Counted from the stretch's first letter, positions 6,864 to 14,817 are shown. The stretch is 16,182 nucleotides of DNA from an uncultured Clostridium sp. (GCA_900540335.1 UQFC01000063.1:1-16182); one strand, 5' to 3'. Numbers and translations: made by a program. Notes: generated by a model from the letters alone, not told the origin.

Positions 6864-7561
6864 TTATCCGCAGAGTATTCGTTTAATACAATCGAATTCA
6901 CAGCTTCTATCAAATCTACAACCTCCGATCTTGGAGTCAAAGCAAATATTTTACCATCAACCTTTGCGAGGCAGTTGGCTCCATCGTAGCGGTAAAGCTC
7001 GATCGCAGTGCTTGGATAAGCTTCGTTATCCAGGTGAACAGTCAGGCTGATTTCTTCCGTGTCTGAAGAATTCTCCACTACAAAACTGTCAGCGTTTTCT
7101 GCGCTTAGATTCTGCAGAGAAGTTTTGATGTCTGTAATATCAATCTCTTCGTCCTGATACTTCCAGATGCGTTCATTTTTCTCTTTCCCATCTGCGAGAA
7201 CAGTGTAGTTCTTTCCCTCCAGTGATATATCCAGCTGATATACCTCTTCAAAATCAGCAGGAAGAACTTCACGATGGCGAAGAGCATCATAGGAGGCAGC
7301 AAGAATTGCATTACAAACAGGCTGGCTGATCTCATAAATAATCTGAGATTCGCCGATTCTTACATATCCTGTAACTTCTTCCGGCTCTTTCTCTTTTTTT
7401 TCTGCTTTTTCAGCAGCAGCCAGTTTTTCCGGATCCCGGCTGACGGAGAGAACAAAGGTATCAGAGACTTCGTTCTTTTTCTCATCTTCATACTCCAAGC
7501 TGAGGGATGTTACATCATCGCTGGAGATTTCATTAACCTGATTTCCATGTCTGCGCAGCAT
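6854..7561 (-). pseudogene. 5'-truncated DUF4340-domain protein
   Basis: About 235 residues match the C-terminal half of DUF4340 proteins. These are membrane-anchored extracytoplasmic proteins usually found with GldF/GldG-like ABC transporters in gut Firmicutes. Recognisable stretches are IIYEISQPVCNAILAASYDALRH, EEVYQLDISLEGKNYTVLADG and the tail AIELYRYDGANCLAKVDGK with VVDLIEAVNSIV. Complete relatives are usually around 400 residues or more and begin with a membrane anchor; here that anchor and the first part are missing. The ATG at 7561 has no ribosome binding site, and an in-frame stop lies five codons upstream (7577-7579), so this is a remnant, not a short gene. No ABC-transporter partner is present. 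It converges on the small-protein gene and is divergent from the MFS gene; the break lies within the approximately 135 bp between them. Confidence 0.7.
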
Positions 7562-7697
7562 CGCGTTAATGCAGGCTTAAAGCTCCTTTTCACAGAAGAT
7601 TCACATTTTCAGGGAAACATGAGGTATTATGTAAAAATGGTTGACTTATGTACGAAATCGGACAAAAGGCGAAGGGAAAATGAGAGGACAATTTAAT

Positions 7698-8939
7698 ATG
7701 GAATATAATAAAAAATGGAAATCACAGTTTTTTACTGTTGCATTGGGACAGGCCGTTTCTATGCTGGGAAGTCACGGGGTTCAGTTTGCCCTGATCTGGT
7801 GGCTTGCTGAAAAGACCTCATCCCCTTTTATGCTGGGGATATCAGGGATTGCAGCCTATCTTCCAATGACTTTATTCAGTCCGCTGGCAGGAATTGCAGC
7901 GGATCGCTATAACCGGAAAGTGATCTCGATTGTATCGGATATGGCGATGGGAGTGGCTGCTCTGATTTATGCAGTGCTGCTGTTCTTCTTTGACCTGCCT
8001 GTGTGGACCGTGTTTGTTATGCTGTGTGTCCGGGGGATTGGAGGTACATTCCAGCAGCCGGCAATACAGTCCATTATTCCGCAGCTTGTGCCAAGGGATC
8101 AGTTAGTAAAAAAAAACGGGTGGATGCAGTTTCTGAATGCGGGTTCCTTTTTGCTGGGGCCGGTTATCGGTGCATCCCTGTATGCGGTTTTTCCGATGTC
8201 AATCGTTTTAATGAGCGATGTGGCAGGGGCAATTTTAGCAAGCATCGCGCTGGCAGCTGTTAAAATTCCGGAACCTGAAAAGACAAAGCATGAGGAACAG
8301 CATTTTACAGCGGAAATAAAAGAGGGGCTGAAGGTATTTAAAGAAGATAAGAAATTATTTTATATTGTGACTGCAGAAGCACTCTGTATGTTCTTTTATG
8401 CGCCATTATCCGCTTTTTATCCGCTTATGACAAGCGATTATTTTCAGCTGTCAGCGATGTATGGGAGCGCAGTGGAGCTGGCCTTTGCAGTGGGCATGAT
8501 GGTATCCTCCCTTTTGTTTTCCAGTGTTTTAAAGATAAACAGGAAAATCAGAGTTTCTTTTACGGGGTTGTTTGCAATGGGAGTGATGTCTTTGATCTGC
8601 GGACTCATACCGCCTGTTTATTCCGGCTGGTTTTTCTTTGCAGGAAGCTGTCTTTGTTTAGGGGCTGCTGGAAATGTCCATATGATTCCGCTGACTGCAT
8701 ATATGCAGGAAACCATATCTCCGGATAAGATGGGGAGGGCATTTTCGGTACTCACTCTGATTCCATCTGTTACAATGCCAATCGGCCTGCTTTTCAGCAG
8801 CCCGATAGCAGAAAAACTAGGCGTCAATGTCTGGTTTTTTCTGTCGGGATTGTGTATGATGATACTGACTGCCGGTGTTTTAATCCCGTATGCGGCAGAA
8901 TGCAGGAGAGAAAGAAATAAGGATAGGGGGATTCTATGA
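7698..8939 (+). CDS. MFS transporter, Mef-like (MFS_3) efflux family
   Basis: This 413-residue, twelve-helix transporter resembles the MefA/MefE macrolide efflux group from end to end. It opens MEYNKKWKSQFFTVALGQAVS (like MefA's start), carries the MFS signature SPLAGIAADRYNRK (loop 2-3), then VRGIGGTFQQPAIQSIIPQLVP and a long central cytoplasmic loop with IKEGLKVFKEDKKLF. Late features are GRAFSVLTLIPSVTMPIGLLFSSPIAEKLGVN and the last helix. It should export a small molecule using proton-motive force; resistance cannot be claimed from similarity alone. ATG 7698 gives the MefA-like N-terminus and has GAGAGG about 10 nt upstream; ATG 7680 is possible but has a poorer site. No convincing promoter was found upstream. 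A strong terminator follows. Confidence 0.88.
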   Translation: MEYNKKWKSQFFTVALGQAVSMLGSHGVQFALIWWLAEKTSSPFMLGISGIAAYLPMTLFSPLAGIAADRYNRKVISIVSDMAMGVAALIYAVLLFFFDLPVWTVFVMLCVRGIGGTFQQPAIQSIIPQLVPRDQLVKKNGWMQFLNAGSFLLGPVIGASLYAVFPMSIVLMSDVAGAILASIALAAVKIPEPEKTKHEEQHFTAEIKEGLKVFKEDKKLFYIVTAEALCMFFYAPLSAFYPLMTSDYFQLSAMYGSAVELAFAVGMMVSSLLFSSVLKINRKIRVSFTGLFAMGVMSLICGLIPPVYSGWFFFAGSCLCLGAAGNVHMIPLTAYMQETISPDKMGRAFSVLTLIPSVTMPIGLLFSSPIAEKLGVNVWFFLSGLCMMILTAGVLIPYAAECRRERNKDRGIL

Positions 8940-8983
8940 CAACAATCCGGAAACGTTGTCACAGAATCGGCCCGACTCAGGAA

Positions 8984-9012
8984 AAGAAGCTCGCAGGAGA
9001 GCTTCTTTTTTT
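8984..9012 (+). terminator. Strong intrinsic terminator after the MFS gene
   Basis: AAGAAGCTC (8984-8992) and GAGCTTCTT (8999-9007) form a perfect 9-bp stem with a 6-nt loop, running into a T tract (9006-9012). This separates the MFS gene from the glycosyltransferase. Confidence 0.92.
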
Positions 9013-9035
9013 ATAAAAAAAAGACGGTATTCAAT

Positions 9036-9063
9036 TTGACCACAGTTTGTTATACTGTAATAT
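9036..9063 (+). promoter_or_regulatory. Promoter of the glycosyltransferase-MarR gene with a palindrome in the spacer
   Basis: TTGACC (9036-9041) and TAATAT (9058-9063) are 16 nt apart. The spacer is almost exactly filled by the dyad ACAGT (9042-9046) / ACTGT (9054-9058), which also has an inner T-A match. A bound repressor would block RNA polymerase. The gene's own C-terminal MarR-like domain is the obvious candidate, by inference. Confidence 0.6.
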
Positions 9064-9107
9064 GGACGGAAGGGCCGGAAGGCCGGGAAAGAAAAGGAGG
9101 AATAGTC

Positions 9108-10430
9108 ATGACGCCCACAGTGACGATCATTATCCCTGTTTATAATGCGGAAGCCAGTATTCACCGATGTGTGGACAGTGTTTTAGGCCAGGAATATACG
9201 GACTTTGAGCTTTTGCTGGTGGATGACGGAAGCACCGATCATTCCGGAAAAATCTGCGATGAATATGGAAAGCAGGACAGCCGTGTGCGCGTGCTTCATA
9301 AAGAAAATACAGGTGTTTCTGACACCAGAAATCTGGGGCTGGAACATGCCTGCGGGGAATTTATCCAGTTTTTAGACAGCGATGACTGGATTACACCGGA
9401 TGCAACAGGACTGATGGTAAGGGCAGCAAGGGAAAGCGGCTGCGACATGGTGATTACCGATTTTTACCGGGTAATCGGAGAGCGGGTTTCCCGCAAGGGA
9501 GATATTGAAAAAGACGGAATTCTGACGCTGGAGGAGTTTGCCGGATTTATGATGGAAAAGCCGGCTGATTTTTATTACGGCGTGCTTTGGAATAAGCTTT
9601 TTCGGAGAGCTTTGATTGAACAATACCGGCTGTCTATGGATAAAACCATTAGCTGGTGTGAGGATTTTATGTTTAATCTGGAGTACCTGCGCCATACAAA
9701 ATCGATTTATGCGCTCCGGGTGCCCCTGTATTATTATGTGAAAACAAAGGGCTCCCTGGTGAGTCAGGGATTAAGCCTTTCAAAGACCATAAAAATGAAG
9801 CGAATGGTTTTTGAATACTACCATGATTTTTATAAATGCATTCTCACGGAAGAAGATTATGAAAAGAACCGTCTTTCTGTGTACCGTTTTCTTCTGGATG
9901 CGGCGGGAGACGGAGCCGTGCCTTTTTCTATTTTTCCGGGGACACAGAAGCTGGGGGATGAAAGAAGCAGTGTGAATCACGAGGCGCTGGACAGGGAAGG
10001 CCTTCTTCTGGATGCATACCGGGACAGAAAGCTTCTGGAATATTACCTGGATCCGGTGGCAGACAAATACGGGCTTAGCCTGACAGAGGTGGTTCTTCTG
10101 ATTTATTTCAGGCAGAAGCCCAGAGTAGACACCCTGAAGGAGCTGGCGGATATTACCAATATGTCCCGCAGCCGTCTGGCCCTTGCCCTGAAAAAGCTGA
10201 CGGTAAAGGAGCTGATTCGGACAGAGGATCAGGTGAATGCAGTTTTTCTCGCTTCAGCAGAGCCGATTTTGATGGATCTGGGAAGAGCCCAGCAGGACTA
10301 TGAGCTGGCCAGATTTGCCGGTTTTCAGGAAGAGGAATTGATTCAATATGCTTATCTTTCCGATAAGATCAAGAAGAATATCCAGCATGTTTTGAAGAAG
10401 GAAGGCGGAAAAGGAAACGTATATTTTTGA
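9108..10430 (+). CDS. Family 2 glycosyltransferase with C-terminal MarR-like winged helix (fusion)
   Basis: This is a 440-residue protein. Residues 1-240 are a GT-A glycosyltransferase: TVTIIIPVYNAEASIHRCVDS, ELLLVDDGSTD (nucleotide-sugar binding aspartates 39-40), NTGVSDTRNLGLEHACGEF and the metal-binding DSDD at 90-93, then CEDFMFNLEYL (likely base-region acidic motif). There are no obvious membrane helices, so the protein is probably cytoplasmic. Residues about 318-400 look like a MarR winged helix: LSLTEVVLLIYF, LKELADITNMSRSRLALALKKL (the HTH) and a wing around IRTEDQVNAVFL, then a helical end. ATG 9108 follows GGAGG (9096-9100). The fusion is unusual: the enzyme could sense its sugar nucleotide and act on its own promoter, or the winged helix could bind a partner. 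The glycosyltransferase half is certain; the MarR assignment is by motif only. Confidence 0.85.
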   Translation: MTPTVTIIIPVYNAEASIHRCVDSVLGQEYTDFELLLVDDGSTDHSGKICDEYGKQDSRVRVLHKENTGVSDTRNLGLEHACGEFIQFLDSDDWITPDATGLMVRAARESGCDMVITDFYRVIGERVSRKGDIEKDGILTLEEFAGFMMEKPADFYYGVLWNKLFRRALIEQYRLSMDKTISWCEDFMFNLEYLRHTKSIYALRVPLYYYVKTKGSLVSQGLSLSKTIKMKRMVFEYYHDFYKCILTEEDYEKNRLSVYRFLLDAAGDGAVPFSIFPGTQKLGDERSSVNHEALDREGLLLDAYRDRKLLEYYLDPVADKYGLSLTEVVLLIYFRQKPRVDTLKELADITNMSRSRLALALKKLTVKELIRTEDQVNAVFLASAEPILMDLGRAQQDYELARFAGFQEEELIQYAYLSDKIKKNIQHVLKKEGGKGNVYF

Positions 10431-10509
10431 TAATGGTAAAAATAACGAGTAATAATAGAAAAAATTCAGAAAAAAATAAAAAATATCACAAAAAAAGAAG
10501 AAACAGGCA

Positions 10510-10538
10510 TTGCAAAAACAGATAATATTTGTTATGAT
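10510..10538 (+). promoter_or_regulatory. Promoter of the guanine-riboswitch/guaD transcript
   Basis: TTGCAA (10510-10515) and TATGAT (10533-10538) are 17 nt apart, with the expected start near 10545, six bases before the aptamer P1 stem. The spacer contains a nearly perfect 17-bp dyad centred on 10525 (AACAGAT...TTTGTT, one mismatched pair), which may be an operator. Confidence 0.7.
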
Positions 10539-10550
10539 AAGACCATAGAC

Positions 10551-10614
10551 GTATGTATATATCAGTAATCTGGTCTGATGTTTCTACCAACTACCGTAAT
10601 AGTTGACTACATAC
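10551..10614 (+). ncRNA. Guanine-class purine riboswitch aptamer
   Basis: P1 is a perfect 7-bp helix, GTATGTA (10551-10557) with TACATAC (10608-10614). P2 is ATCAG/CTGAT with loop AATCTGG, P3 is AACTA/TAGTT with loop CCGTAA, and the J2/3 strand is GTTTCTACC. The J3/1 sequence GAC has C at the specificity position (C74 in xpt numbering), which selects guanine or hypoxanthine over adenine. U51 and U47 are conserved, arguing against a 2'-deoxyguanosine variant. The downstream gene, guanine deaminase, fits the ligand. Confidence 0.93.
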
Positions 10615-10640
10615 CCTTTTTTGGGTATGTGGTCTTTTTC
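10605..10640 (+). terminator. Riboswitch-controlled intrinsic terminator (expression platform)
   Basis: GACTACATACCC (10605-10616) pairs over 12 bp, with one G-U, with GGGTATGTGGTC (10623-10634) around a TTTTTT loop; TTTTT follows. The 5' arm wholly contains the aptamer's P1 3' strand (10608-10614), so P1 and the terminator cannot coexist. Ligand binding should stabilise P1 and prevent termination, as in the adenine pbuE switch. Confidence 0.88.
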
Positions 10641-10694
10641 CTTTCTTATAAGATTCTGTTAATGCCACATTCCCTGAAAGTACAGCAGCAGGCA

Positions 10695-10714
10695 GTGCCC
10701 AAGGCTGCGGGCAC
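10695..10714 (+). other. Hairpin in the guaD leader downstream of the riboswitch terminator
   Basis: GTGCCC (10695-10700) pairs with GGGCAC (10709-10714) across an 8-nt loop in the 125-nt stretch between the riboswitch terminator and guaD. No T tract follows, so it is not a terminator. Nothing else was recognised in this stretch apart from the guaD ribosome binding site AGGAGG (10751-10756). Confidence 0.4.
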
Positions 10715-10764
10715 AGGCGGAGGTCTGAAAAAGGATTTCCGCATTCAGAAAGGAGGCAGAGTAT

Positions 10765-12039
10765 ATGAACAGAGTATTGAAGGGTGATATTGTATATTCC
10801 CGGTCGAAAACCAGCCTTCAGTCCTGCAGAGACGGATATCTGGTGATGGAGGATGGAATTTGCCGCGGGGTGTTTGAAACACTTCCGGAGAAGTATCAGG
10901 CATTTCCGCTGGAGGATTATACCGGACACTTGATTATACCGGGTCTGGTGGATCTTCATCTCCATGCGCCGCAGTATACCTTCCGTTCTCTGGGTATGGA
11001 TCTGGAACTTCTGGAGTGGCTGAATACTCACACATTTCCTCAGGAGAGCAGATATCGGGATCTGGAATATGCCAGAAAGGCATACGGGATGTTTGCAGAG
11101 GATATGAAGAAGAGCGGAACTACGAGGGCGGTTATTTTTGCCACAATTCATCCGGAGGCCACAGAGCTTTTGATGGATTTGATGGAAGAAAGCGGAATCT
11201 GTTCCTATGTGGGTAAGGTCAATATGGATCGCAATTCTCCGGATATTCTCTGTGAAGCATCGGCGGAGGAATCTCTTGCGGCTACCAGACAGTGGCTGGA
11301 GGATGTCAGGGATCGATATCAGCGGACAAAGCCGATTCTGACACCGCGCTTTATTCCAAGCTGCACCGATGAGCTGATGAAGGGAATCGGACAGCTTGCA
11401 AAGGAATACGGACTTCCGCTGCAGTCTCACCTGTCAGAGAACAAAAGTGAAATCGCATGGGTTCAGGAGCTTTGCCCCTGGAGCAGCTGCTATGGAGACG
11501 CCTACGATCAGGCGGGAGCCTTTGGCGGAGAAATCAAAACCGTAATGGCACACTGCGTATGGTGTCCTGATGAGGAAATTGAGCTGATGAAAAAGAGGGG
11601 CGTTTTTGTTGCCCATTGTCCGGAGTCCAATACCAATCTTTCCAGTGGAATTGCACCGGTCCGGAGGTATCTGGATGAAGGAATTCCTACAGGACTGGGT
11701 TCCGATGTGGCGGGAGGAAGCGTGCTTTCCATTTTTAAAGCCATGGAGCTGGCTGTTCAGACCAGCAAGCTGAGATGGCGTCTGACGGACAGCTCGTTAA
11801 AGCCGCTGACAGTTCCAGAGGTATTCTATATGGCTACGGCAGGAGGCGGAGCCTTCTTCGGAAAGGTGGGAAGCTTTGAGGACGGCTTTGAGGCAGACGC
11901 ACTTGTTCTGGATGAGAGCCGTGTGCCGACTCCGCTTTTTGAAGAGCTGAGTCTGGAGGAACGTCTGGAGCGGATGATTTATCTGGGAAGTGAGCACGAT
12001 ATTATTCATAAATATGTGGCAGGAACCCAACTGTTTTAA
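10765..12039 (+). CDS. guaD: Guanine deaminase
   Basis: This 424-residue amidohydrolase should convert guanine to xanthine and ammonia in the cytoplasm. Zinc ligands are HLH in GLVDLHLHAPQY (H65, H67; the APQY tail is characteristic of guanine deaminases), H222 in QSHLSEN, H263 in MAHCVW and D314 in GLGSDVAGGS. TPRFIPSCTDEL (193-204) and HCPESNTNLSSG (284-295) are further family motifs. ATG 10765 has AGGAGG (10751-10756) 8 nt upstream. Transcription passes through a guanine-class riboswitch whose terminator should be relieved by ligand, so the enzyme would be made when guanine is abundant. An AzgA-type permease lies 127 nt downstream, giving an uptake-and-deamination unit. The protein appears complete. 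Confidence 0.95.
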   Translation: MNRVLKGDIVYSRSKTSLQSCRDGYLVMEDGICRGVFETLPEKYQAFPLEDYTGHLIIPGLVDLHLHAPQYTFRSLGMDLELLEWLNTHTFPQESRYRDLEYARKAYGMFAEDMKKSGTTRAVIFATIHPEATELLMDLMEESGICSYVGKVNMDRNSPDILCEASAEESLAATRQWLEDVRDRYQRTKPILTPRFIPSCTDELMKGIGQLAKEYGLPLQSHLSENKSEIAWVQELCPWSSCYGDAYDQAGAFGGEIKTVMAHCVWCPDEEIELMKKRGVFVAHCPESNTNLSSGIAPVRRYLDEGIPTGLGSDVAGGSVLSIFKAMELAVQTSKLRWRLTDSSLKPLTVPEVFYMATAGGGAFFGKVGSFEDGFEADALVLDESRVPTPLFEELSLEERLERMIYLGSEHDIIHKYVAGTQLF

Positions 12040-12094
12040 TGTAAATTTGATGATTTTTACAGAAAAAAAAGAATTTTATTAAAATTTTTAAAAA

Positions 12095-12123
12095 AATACA
12101 AGCAATTTATTAGAAAGTATGAT
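12095..12123 (+). promoter_or_regulatory. Weak promoter candidate before the purine permease
   Basis: TATGAT (12118-12123) is a good -10, but the best -35 at 17-nt spacing is poor (AATACA, 3 of 6). The 127-nt gap after guaD is very AT-rich and has no clear terminator, so read-through from guaD is equally possible. No riboswitch was seen here. Confidence 0.3.
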
Positions 12124-12166
12124 AAACTGGATCTATCTGTTATCAATTTAATTAAGGAGGAAGTGT

Positions 12167-13525
12167 ATGGAAAACTTTTTTAAATTTAAAGAACGCGGAA
12201 CAGATATGAAGACAGAGATGATCGCCGGCGTGACCACTTTCATGACCATGGCTTACATCCTTGCGGTAAACCCGAACATTCTGGGCGCATCCGGCATGGA
12301 CACAGGAGCTGTTTTTACAGCTACAGCTCTGGCCTCAGCGATCGCATCATTTTGTATGGCACTGTTTGCAAATCTTCCCTTTGTCCTTTCCGCTGGTATG
12401 GGACTGAACGCATACTTTGCCTATACGGTTGTCCTGGGGATGGGGTATTCCTGGGAAGTTGCTTTAACAGCAGTATTTGTTGAAGGTATTATTTTTATTA
12501 TTCTTTCCCTGACCAATGTGCGTGAAGCCATTTTCAATGCGATTCCTACAAACCTGAAGGTAGCGGTATCTGTTGGTATCGGTCTGTTTATTACCTTTAT
12601 TGGTCTTCAGAATGCACACATTGTTGTAGACAGCGCTACTCTGGTAGGTCTGTTCTCCTTTAAGGGCTCTGTAGCAGCAGGAACCTTCCAGTCAGAGGGA
12701 ATTACTGTTCTGCTGGCTCTTATCGGAATCCTGATTACAGCATTCCTGGTAGCAAAGAATGTAAAGGGAAATATTCTGATTGGTATTCTGGTTACCTGGC
12801 TGATGGGAATTGTATGTCAGCTGATCGGCCTGTATGTTCCCAATCCGGAAGCCGGCTTCTTCAGCCTGATTCCCAGCGGAATCATCTCCATGCCGGCATC
12901 CATTGGACCGACTCTGTTTAAGATGGACTTTTCTGTAATCGGAAGTCTGGACTTTTTGGTTGTTGTATTTGCATTCCTGTTTGTAGACCTGTTTGATACA
13001 CTGGGAACCCTGATTGGCTGTGCATCCAAGGCAAATATGCTGGACGCAGAGGGAAGACTCCCCGGTATTAAGGGCGCTCTGCTGGCTGATGCAATCGGAA
13101 CAACTGCAGGTGCCTGCCTGGGTACTTCCACCATTACAACCTTCGTTGAGTCCTCCTCTGGTATTGCAGAAGGCGGAAGAACTGGTATGACTGCAATCGT
13201 ATCCGGTGTTCTCTTCTTACTGGCCCTGTTTTTATCACCGATTTTCCTGGCAATTCCTTCCTTTGCTACAGCACCGGCTCTGGTAATTGTTGGTTTCCTG
13301 ATGATGCAGCAGGTAACAAAGATTACCTGGGAGAATATGACAGAGGCTATTCCGGCATTTATCTGTATTTTTGCAATGCCCTTTATGTACTCTATCTCCG
13401 AAGGTATTGCTTTTGGTGCTATCTCCTACGTAGTTCTGAAGCTGGTTACCGGCAAGAGCAAGGATATTACACCGCTGATGTTTGTACTTGCAATTGTATT
13501 TATTGCTAAATACGCATTGCTTTAA
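12167..13525 (+). CDS. NCS2-family purine permease (AzgA/PbuG-like)
   Basis: A 452-residue, mostly membrane-embedded protein of the AzgA branch of NCS2 transporters, which import hypoxanthine, guanine or adenine with protons. Diagnostic stretches are the N-terminal FFKFKERGTDMKTEMIAGVT followed by TFMTMAYILAVNPNIL, then VLSAGMGLNAYFAYTVV, VFAFLFVDLFDTLGTLIG (the NCS2 transmembrane 8 acidic motif) and the GTSTITTFVESSSGIAEGGRTG loop (helix 10 region). Length matches the family's roughly 430-450. ATG 12167 is preceded by AAGGAGG (12154-12160). Next to guaD it very probably supplies guanine or hypoxanthine; the exact substrate preference (PbuG or PbuO type) is not readable. A strong UUCG-loop terminator follows. 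Confidence 0.92.
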   Translation: MENFFKFKERGTDMKTEMIAGVTTFMTMAYILAVNPNILGASGMDTGAVFTATALASAIASFCMALFANLPFVLSAGMGLNAYFAYTVVLGMGYSWEVALTAVFVEGIIFIILSLTNVREAIFNAIPTNLKVAVSVGIGLFITFIGLQNAHIVVDSATLVGLFSFKGSVAAGTFQSEGITVLLALIGILITAFLVAKNVKGNILIGILVTWLMGIVCQLIGLYVPNPEAGFFSLIPSGIISMPASIGPTLFKMDFSVIGSLDFLVVVFAFLFVDLFDTLGTLIGCASKANMLDAEGRLPGIKGALLADAIGTTAGACLGTSTITTFVESSSGIAEGGRTGMTAIVSGVLFLLALFLSPIFLAIPSFATAPALVIVGFLMMQQVTKITWENMTEAIPAFICIFAMPFMYSISEGIAFGAISYVVLKLVTGKSKDITPLMFVLAIVFIAKYALL

Positions 13526-13611
13526 GATTTCCTGACAGACGCAGAGAACGTTCTGGAAGGGTGCAGCAAAAAGAAAGAAACTTCTAAATTGATAACAAGT
13601 GATAGAATCCC

Positions 13612-13651
13612 TGCCTTCGGCATCTTCGGATGCCGGAGGCATTTTGTTTTT
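13612..13651 (+). terminator. Intrinsic terminator with UUCG loop
   Basis: TGCCTTCGGCATC (13612-13624) and GATGCCGGAGGCA (13629-13641) form a 13-bp stem (one G-U) capped by TTCG; TTTTGTTTTT follows. It closes the guaD-permease unit. Confidence 0.95.
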
Positions 13652-13699
13652 GCAGTCAAGTAAAACACTCAGCAAGGGGGAACGGAGCTGTGTTTTTGG

Positions 13700-13728
13700 T
13701 GGAAAACAGAAAAATTCTGTGCTATACT
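13700..13728 (+). promoter_or_regulatory. Promoter of the AEC transporter with a palindrome in the spacer
   Basis: TGGAAA (13700-13705) and TATACT (13723-13728) lie 17 nt apart; TGC just before the -10 makes it extended. The spacer contains the perfect dyad ACAGAA-AAA-TTCTGT (13706-13720), a likely operator. The regulator is unknown; none is encoded beside it. Confidence 0.55.
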
Positions 13729-13789
13729 AGGCGTCATAGGGATGTTTCGGGGGGAAATACAAACGAAATAAAAAGAGGGGAGAATCTTT

Positions 13790-14728
13790 ATGGAAAGTTT
13801 TTGGATTGCCTGGAATGCAGTAGTGCCGTTTTTCATTTACTTTGCATTTGGCTATGGGATTCAGAAAACGGGAATTGTGGACAAACCGTTTTTTATCCGT
13901 TTGAATCAGATGATTTTTAAGGCGTTTTTTCCGATTATGATGTTTAACAACATTTACCGAACCGGTGGAACTCAGGGACTGAGCGGAAAGCTTCTGGCAG
14001 TCAATATTGCCTGTGTTCTGCTTTTGATTGGAATCAGTATGGTGATTGTTCCTCTTCTGGTGAAGGAAGATTCCCGCAGAGGAGTAATTGTTCAGGCGCT
14101 GTACCGGGGAAACTGTGTTCTTTTTGCCGTTCCTCTGGCAGAAAATGTGTTTGGAGCGGAGGGCGCCAGTCTGGCATCCATGGTGCTGGCGTTTATTATT
14201 CCCGTTTATAATGTGATGGCGGTTCTGATTCTGGAGTATTTTCGGGGAGGAAAGCCTTCTTTTCGTCAGCTTCTGATAAAAATGATCACGAATCCCATGA
14301 TTATGGGAGCTGCAGTGGGAGCTGTTTTTCTCGGTTTGGGGATCCGGCTTCCTGCCTGTGTGGAAAAACCGATTAAGGAGTATGCGGCTCTTTGCACACC
14401 TCTTGCCTGCTTTGTAATGGGAGGAACGCTTCAGTTTTCTTCTGTACGGAAAAATTTAAAGTATCTGGTTCCTACTCTGACGGTCAAGCTGGTCTGTGTT
14501 CCTGCGGTTATTGTGGCGGTGTCGGTGCTTTTGGGATTTTCTCCTCTGGAACGGTTTGTTTTATATTCCCAGTTCGCAGCTCCTGTGGCAGCAGCCTCTT
14601 TTTCTATGGCTCAGGCTATGGGCGGAGACGGGGATCTGGCCAGTGAGATGGTGGTAGTCAGCTCCTGCGTCAGCGTATTTACGATTTTTATGTGGATCTT
14701 TGTGACAAAGCTGTTTGGAATTATCTGA
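13790..14728 (+). CDS. AEC-family (auxin efflux carrier type) transporter
   Basis: This 312-residue integral membrane protein has about ten helices and a length typical of bacterial AEC permeases. Family cues are the N-terminal half ending FKAFFPIMMFNNIYR, the YRGNCVLFAVPLAENVFG segment, the mid-protein KMITNPMIMGAAVGA (a common NP motif) and FAAPVAAASFSMAQAMGGDGDLASEMVV near the C-terminus. Bacterial relatives move malate, malonate and other organic anions or efflux metabolites; the substrate here is unknown. ATG 13790 follows AGAGGGGA (13774-13781). It lies alone between the permease terminator and the next gene's own promoter. Only a weak interrupted dyad (AACCAG 14751-14756 / CTGGTT 14785-14790) was seen after it. 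Confidence 0.85.
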   Translation: MESFWIAWNAVVPFFIYFAFGYGIQKTGIVDKPFFIRLNQMIFKAFFPIMMFNNIYRTGGTQGLSGKLLAVNIACVLLLIGISMVIVPLLVKEDSRRGVIVQALYRGNCVLFAVPLAENVFGAEGASLASMVLAFIIPVYNVMAVLILEYFRGGKPSFRQLLIKMITNPMIMGAAVGAVFLGLGIRLPACVEKPIKEYAALCTPLACFVMGGTLQFSSVRKNLKYLVPTLTVKLVCVPAVIVAVSVLLGFSPLERFVLYSQFAAPVAAASFSMAQAMGGDGDLASEMVVVSSCVSVFTIFMWIFVTKLFGII

Positions 14729-14788
14729 CAGAAGCTGTCTGGACGATAGGAAACCAGTGGATCAGGGCAGGAAGAAACAAACCCCTGG

Positions 14789-14817
14789 TTGAAAAAAGCG
14801 GGAAAAGACGGTATAAT
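14789..14817 (+). promoter_or_regulatory. Promoter of the SseB-like gene
   Basis: TTGAAA (14789-14794) and a perfect TATAAT (14812-14817) are separated by 17 nt, about 60 nt before the start codon. It is the strongest sigma-A-like promoter in the window. Unlike three of its neighbours it has no palindrome in the spacer. Confidence 0.82.

Noticed and set aside
5634..7561. An invertible DNA segment controlled by the serine resolvase
   Set aside because: No matching pair of long inverted sites flanking a segment was found by eye; the dyads seen are local hairpins with unrelated sequences.
7641..7680. TTGACT at 7641 as a promoter for the MFS gene
   Set aside because: No acceptable -10 hexamer lies 16-18 nt downstream, and it is very close to the start codon.
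10578..10787. 69-residue open frame overlapping the guanine riboswitch
   Set aside because: It runs through the aptamer, terminator and guaD ribosome binding site, so it is an accidental frame in structured RNA.
10591..11430. 279-residue open frame on the minus strand across the guaD leader and guaD
   Set aside because: It lies antisense to guaD and the riboswitch, shows no family motif and no suitable start context, and is rich in residues expected from a reversed coding frame.
13545..13554. AGAACGTTCT palindrome as a possible LexA site
   Set aside because: The Gram-positive LexA box needs four bases between GAAC and GTTC; here they are adjacent, and the site lies downstream of a gene.
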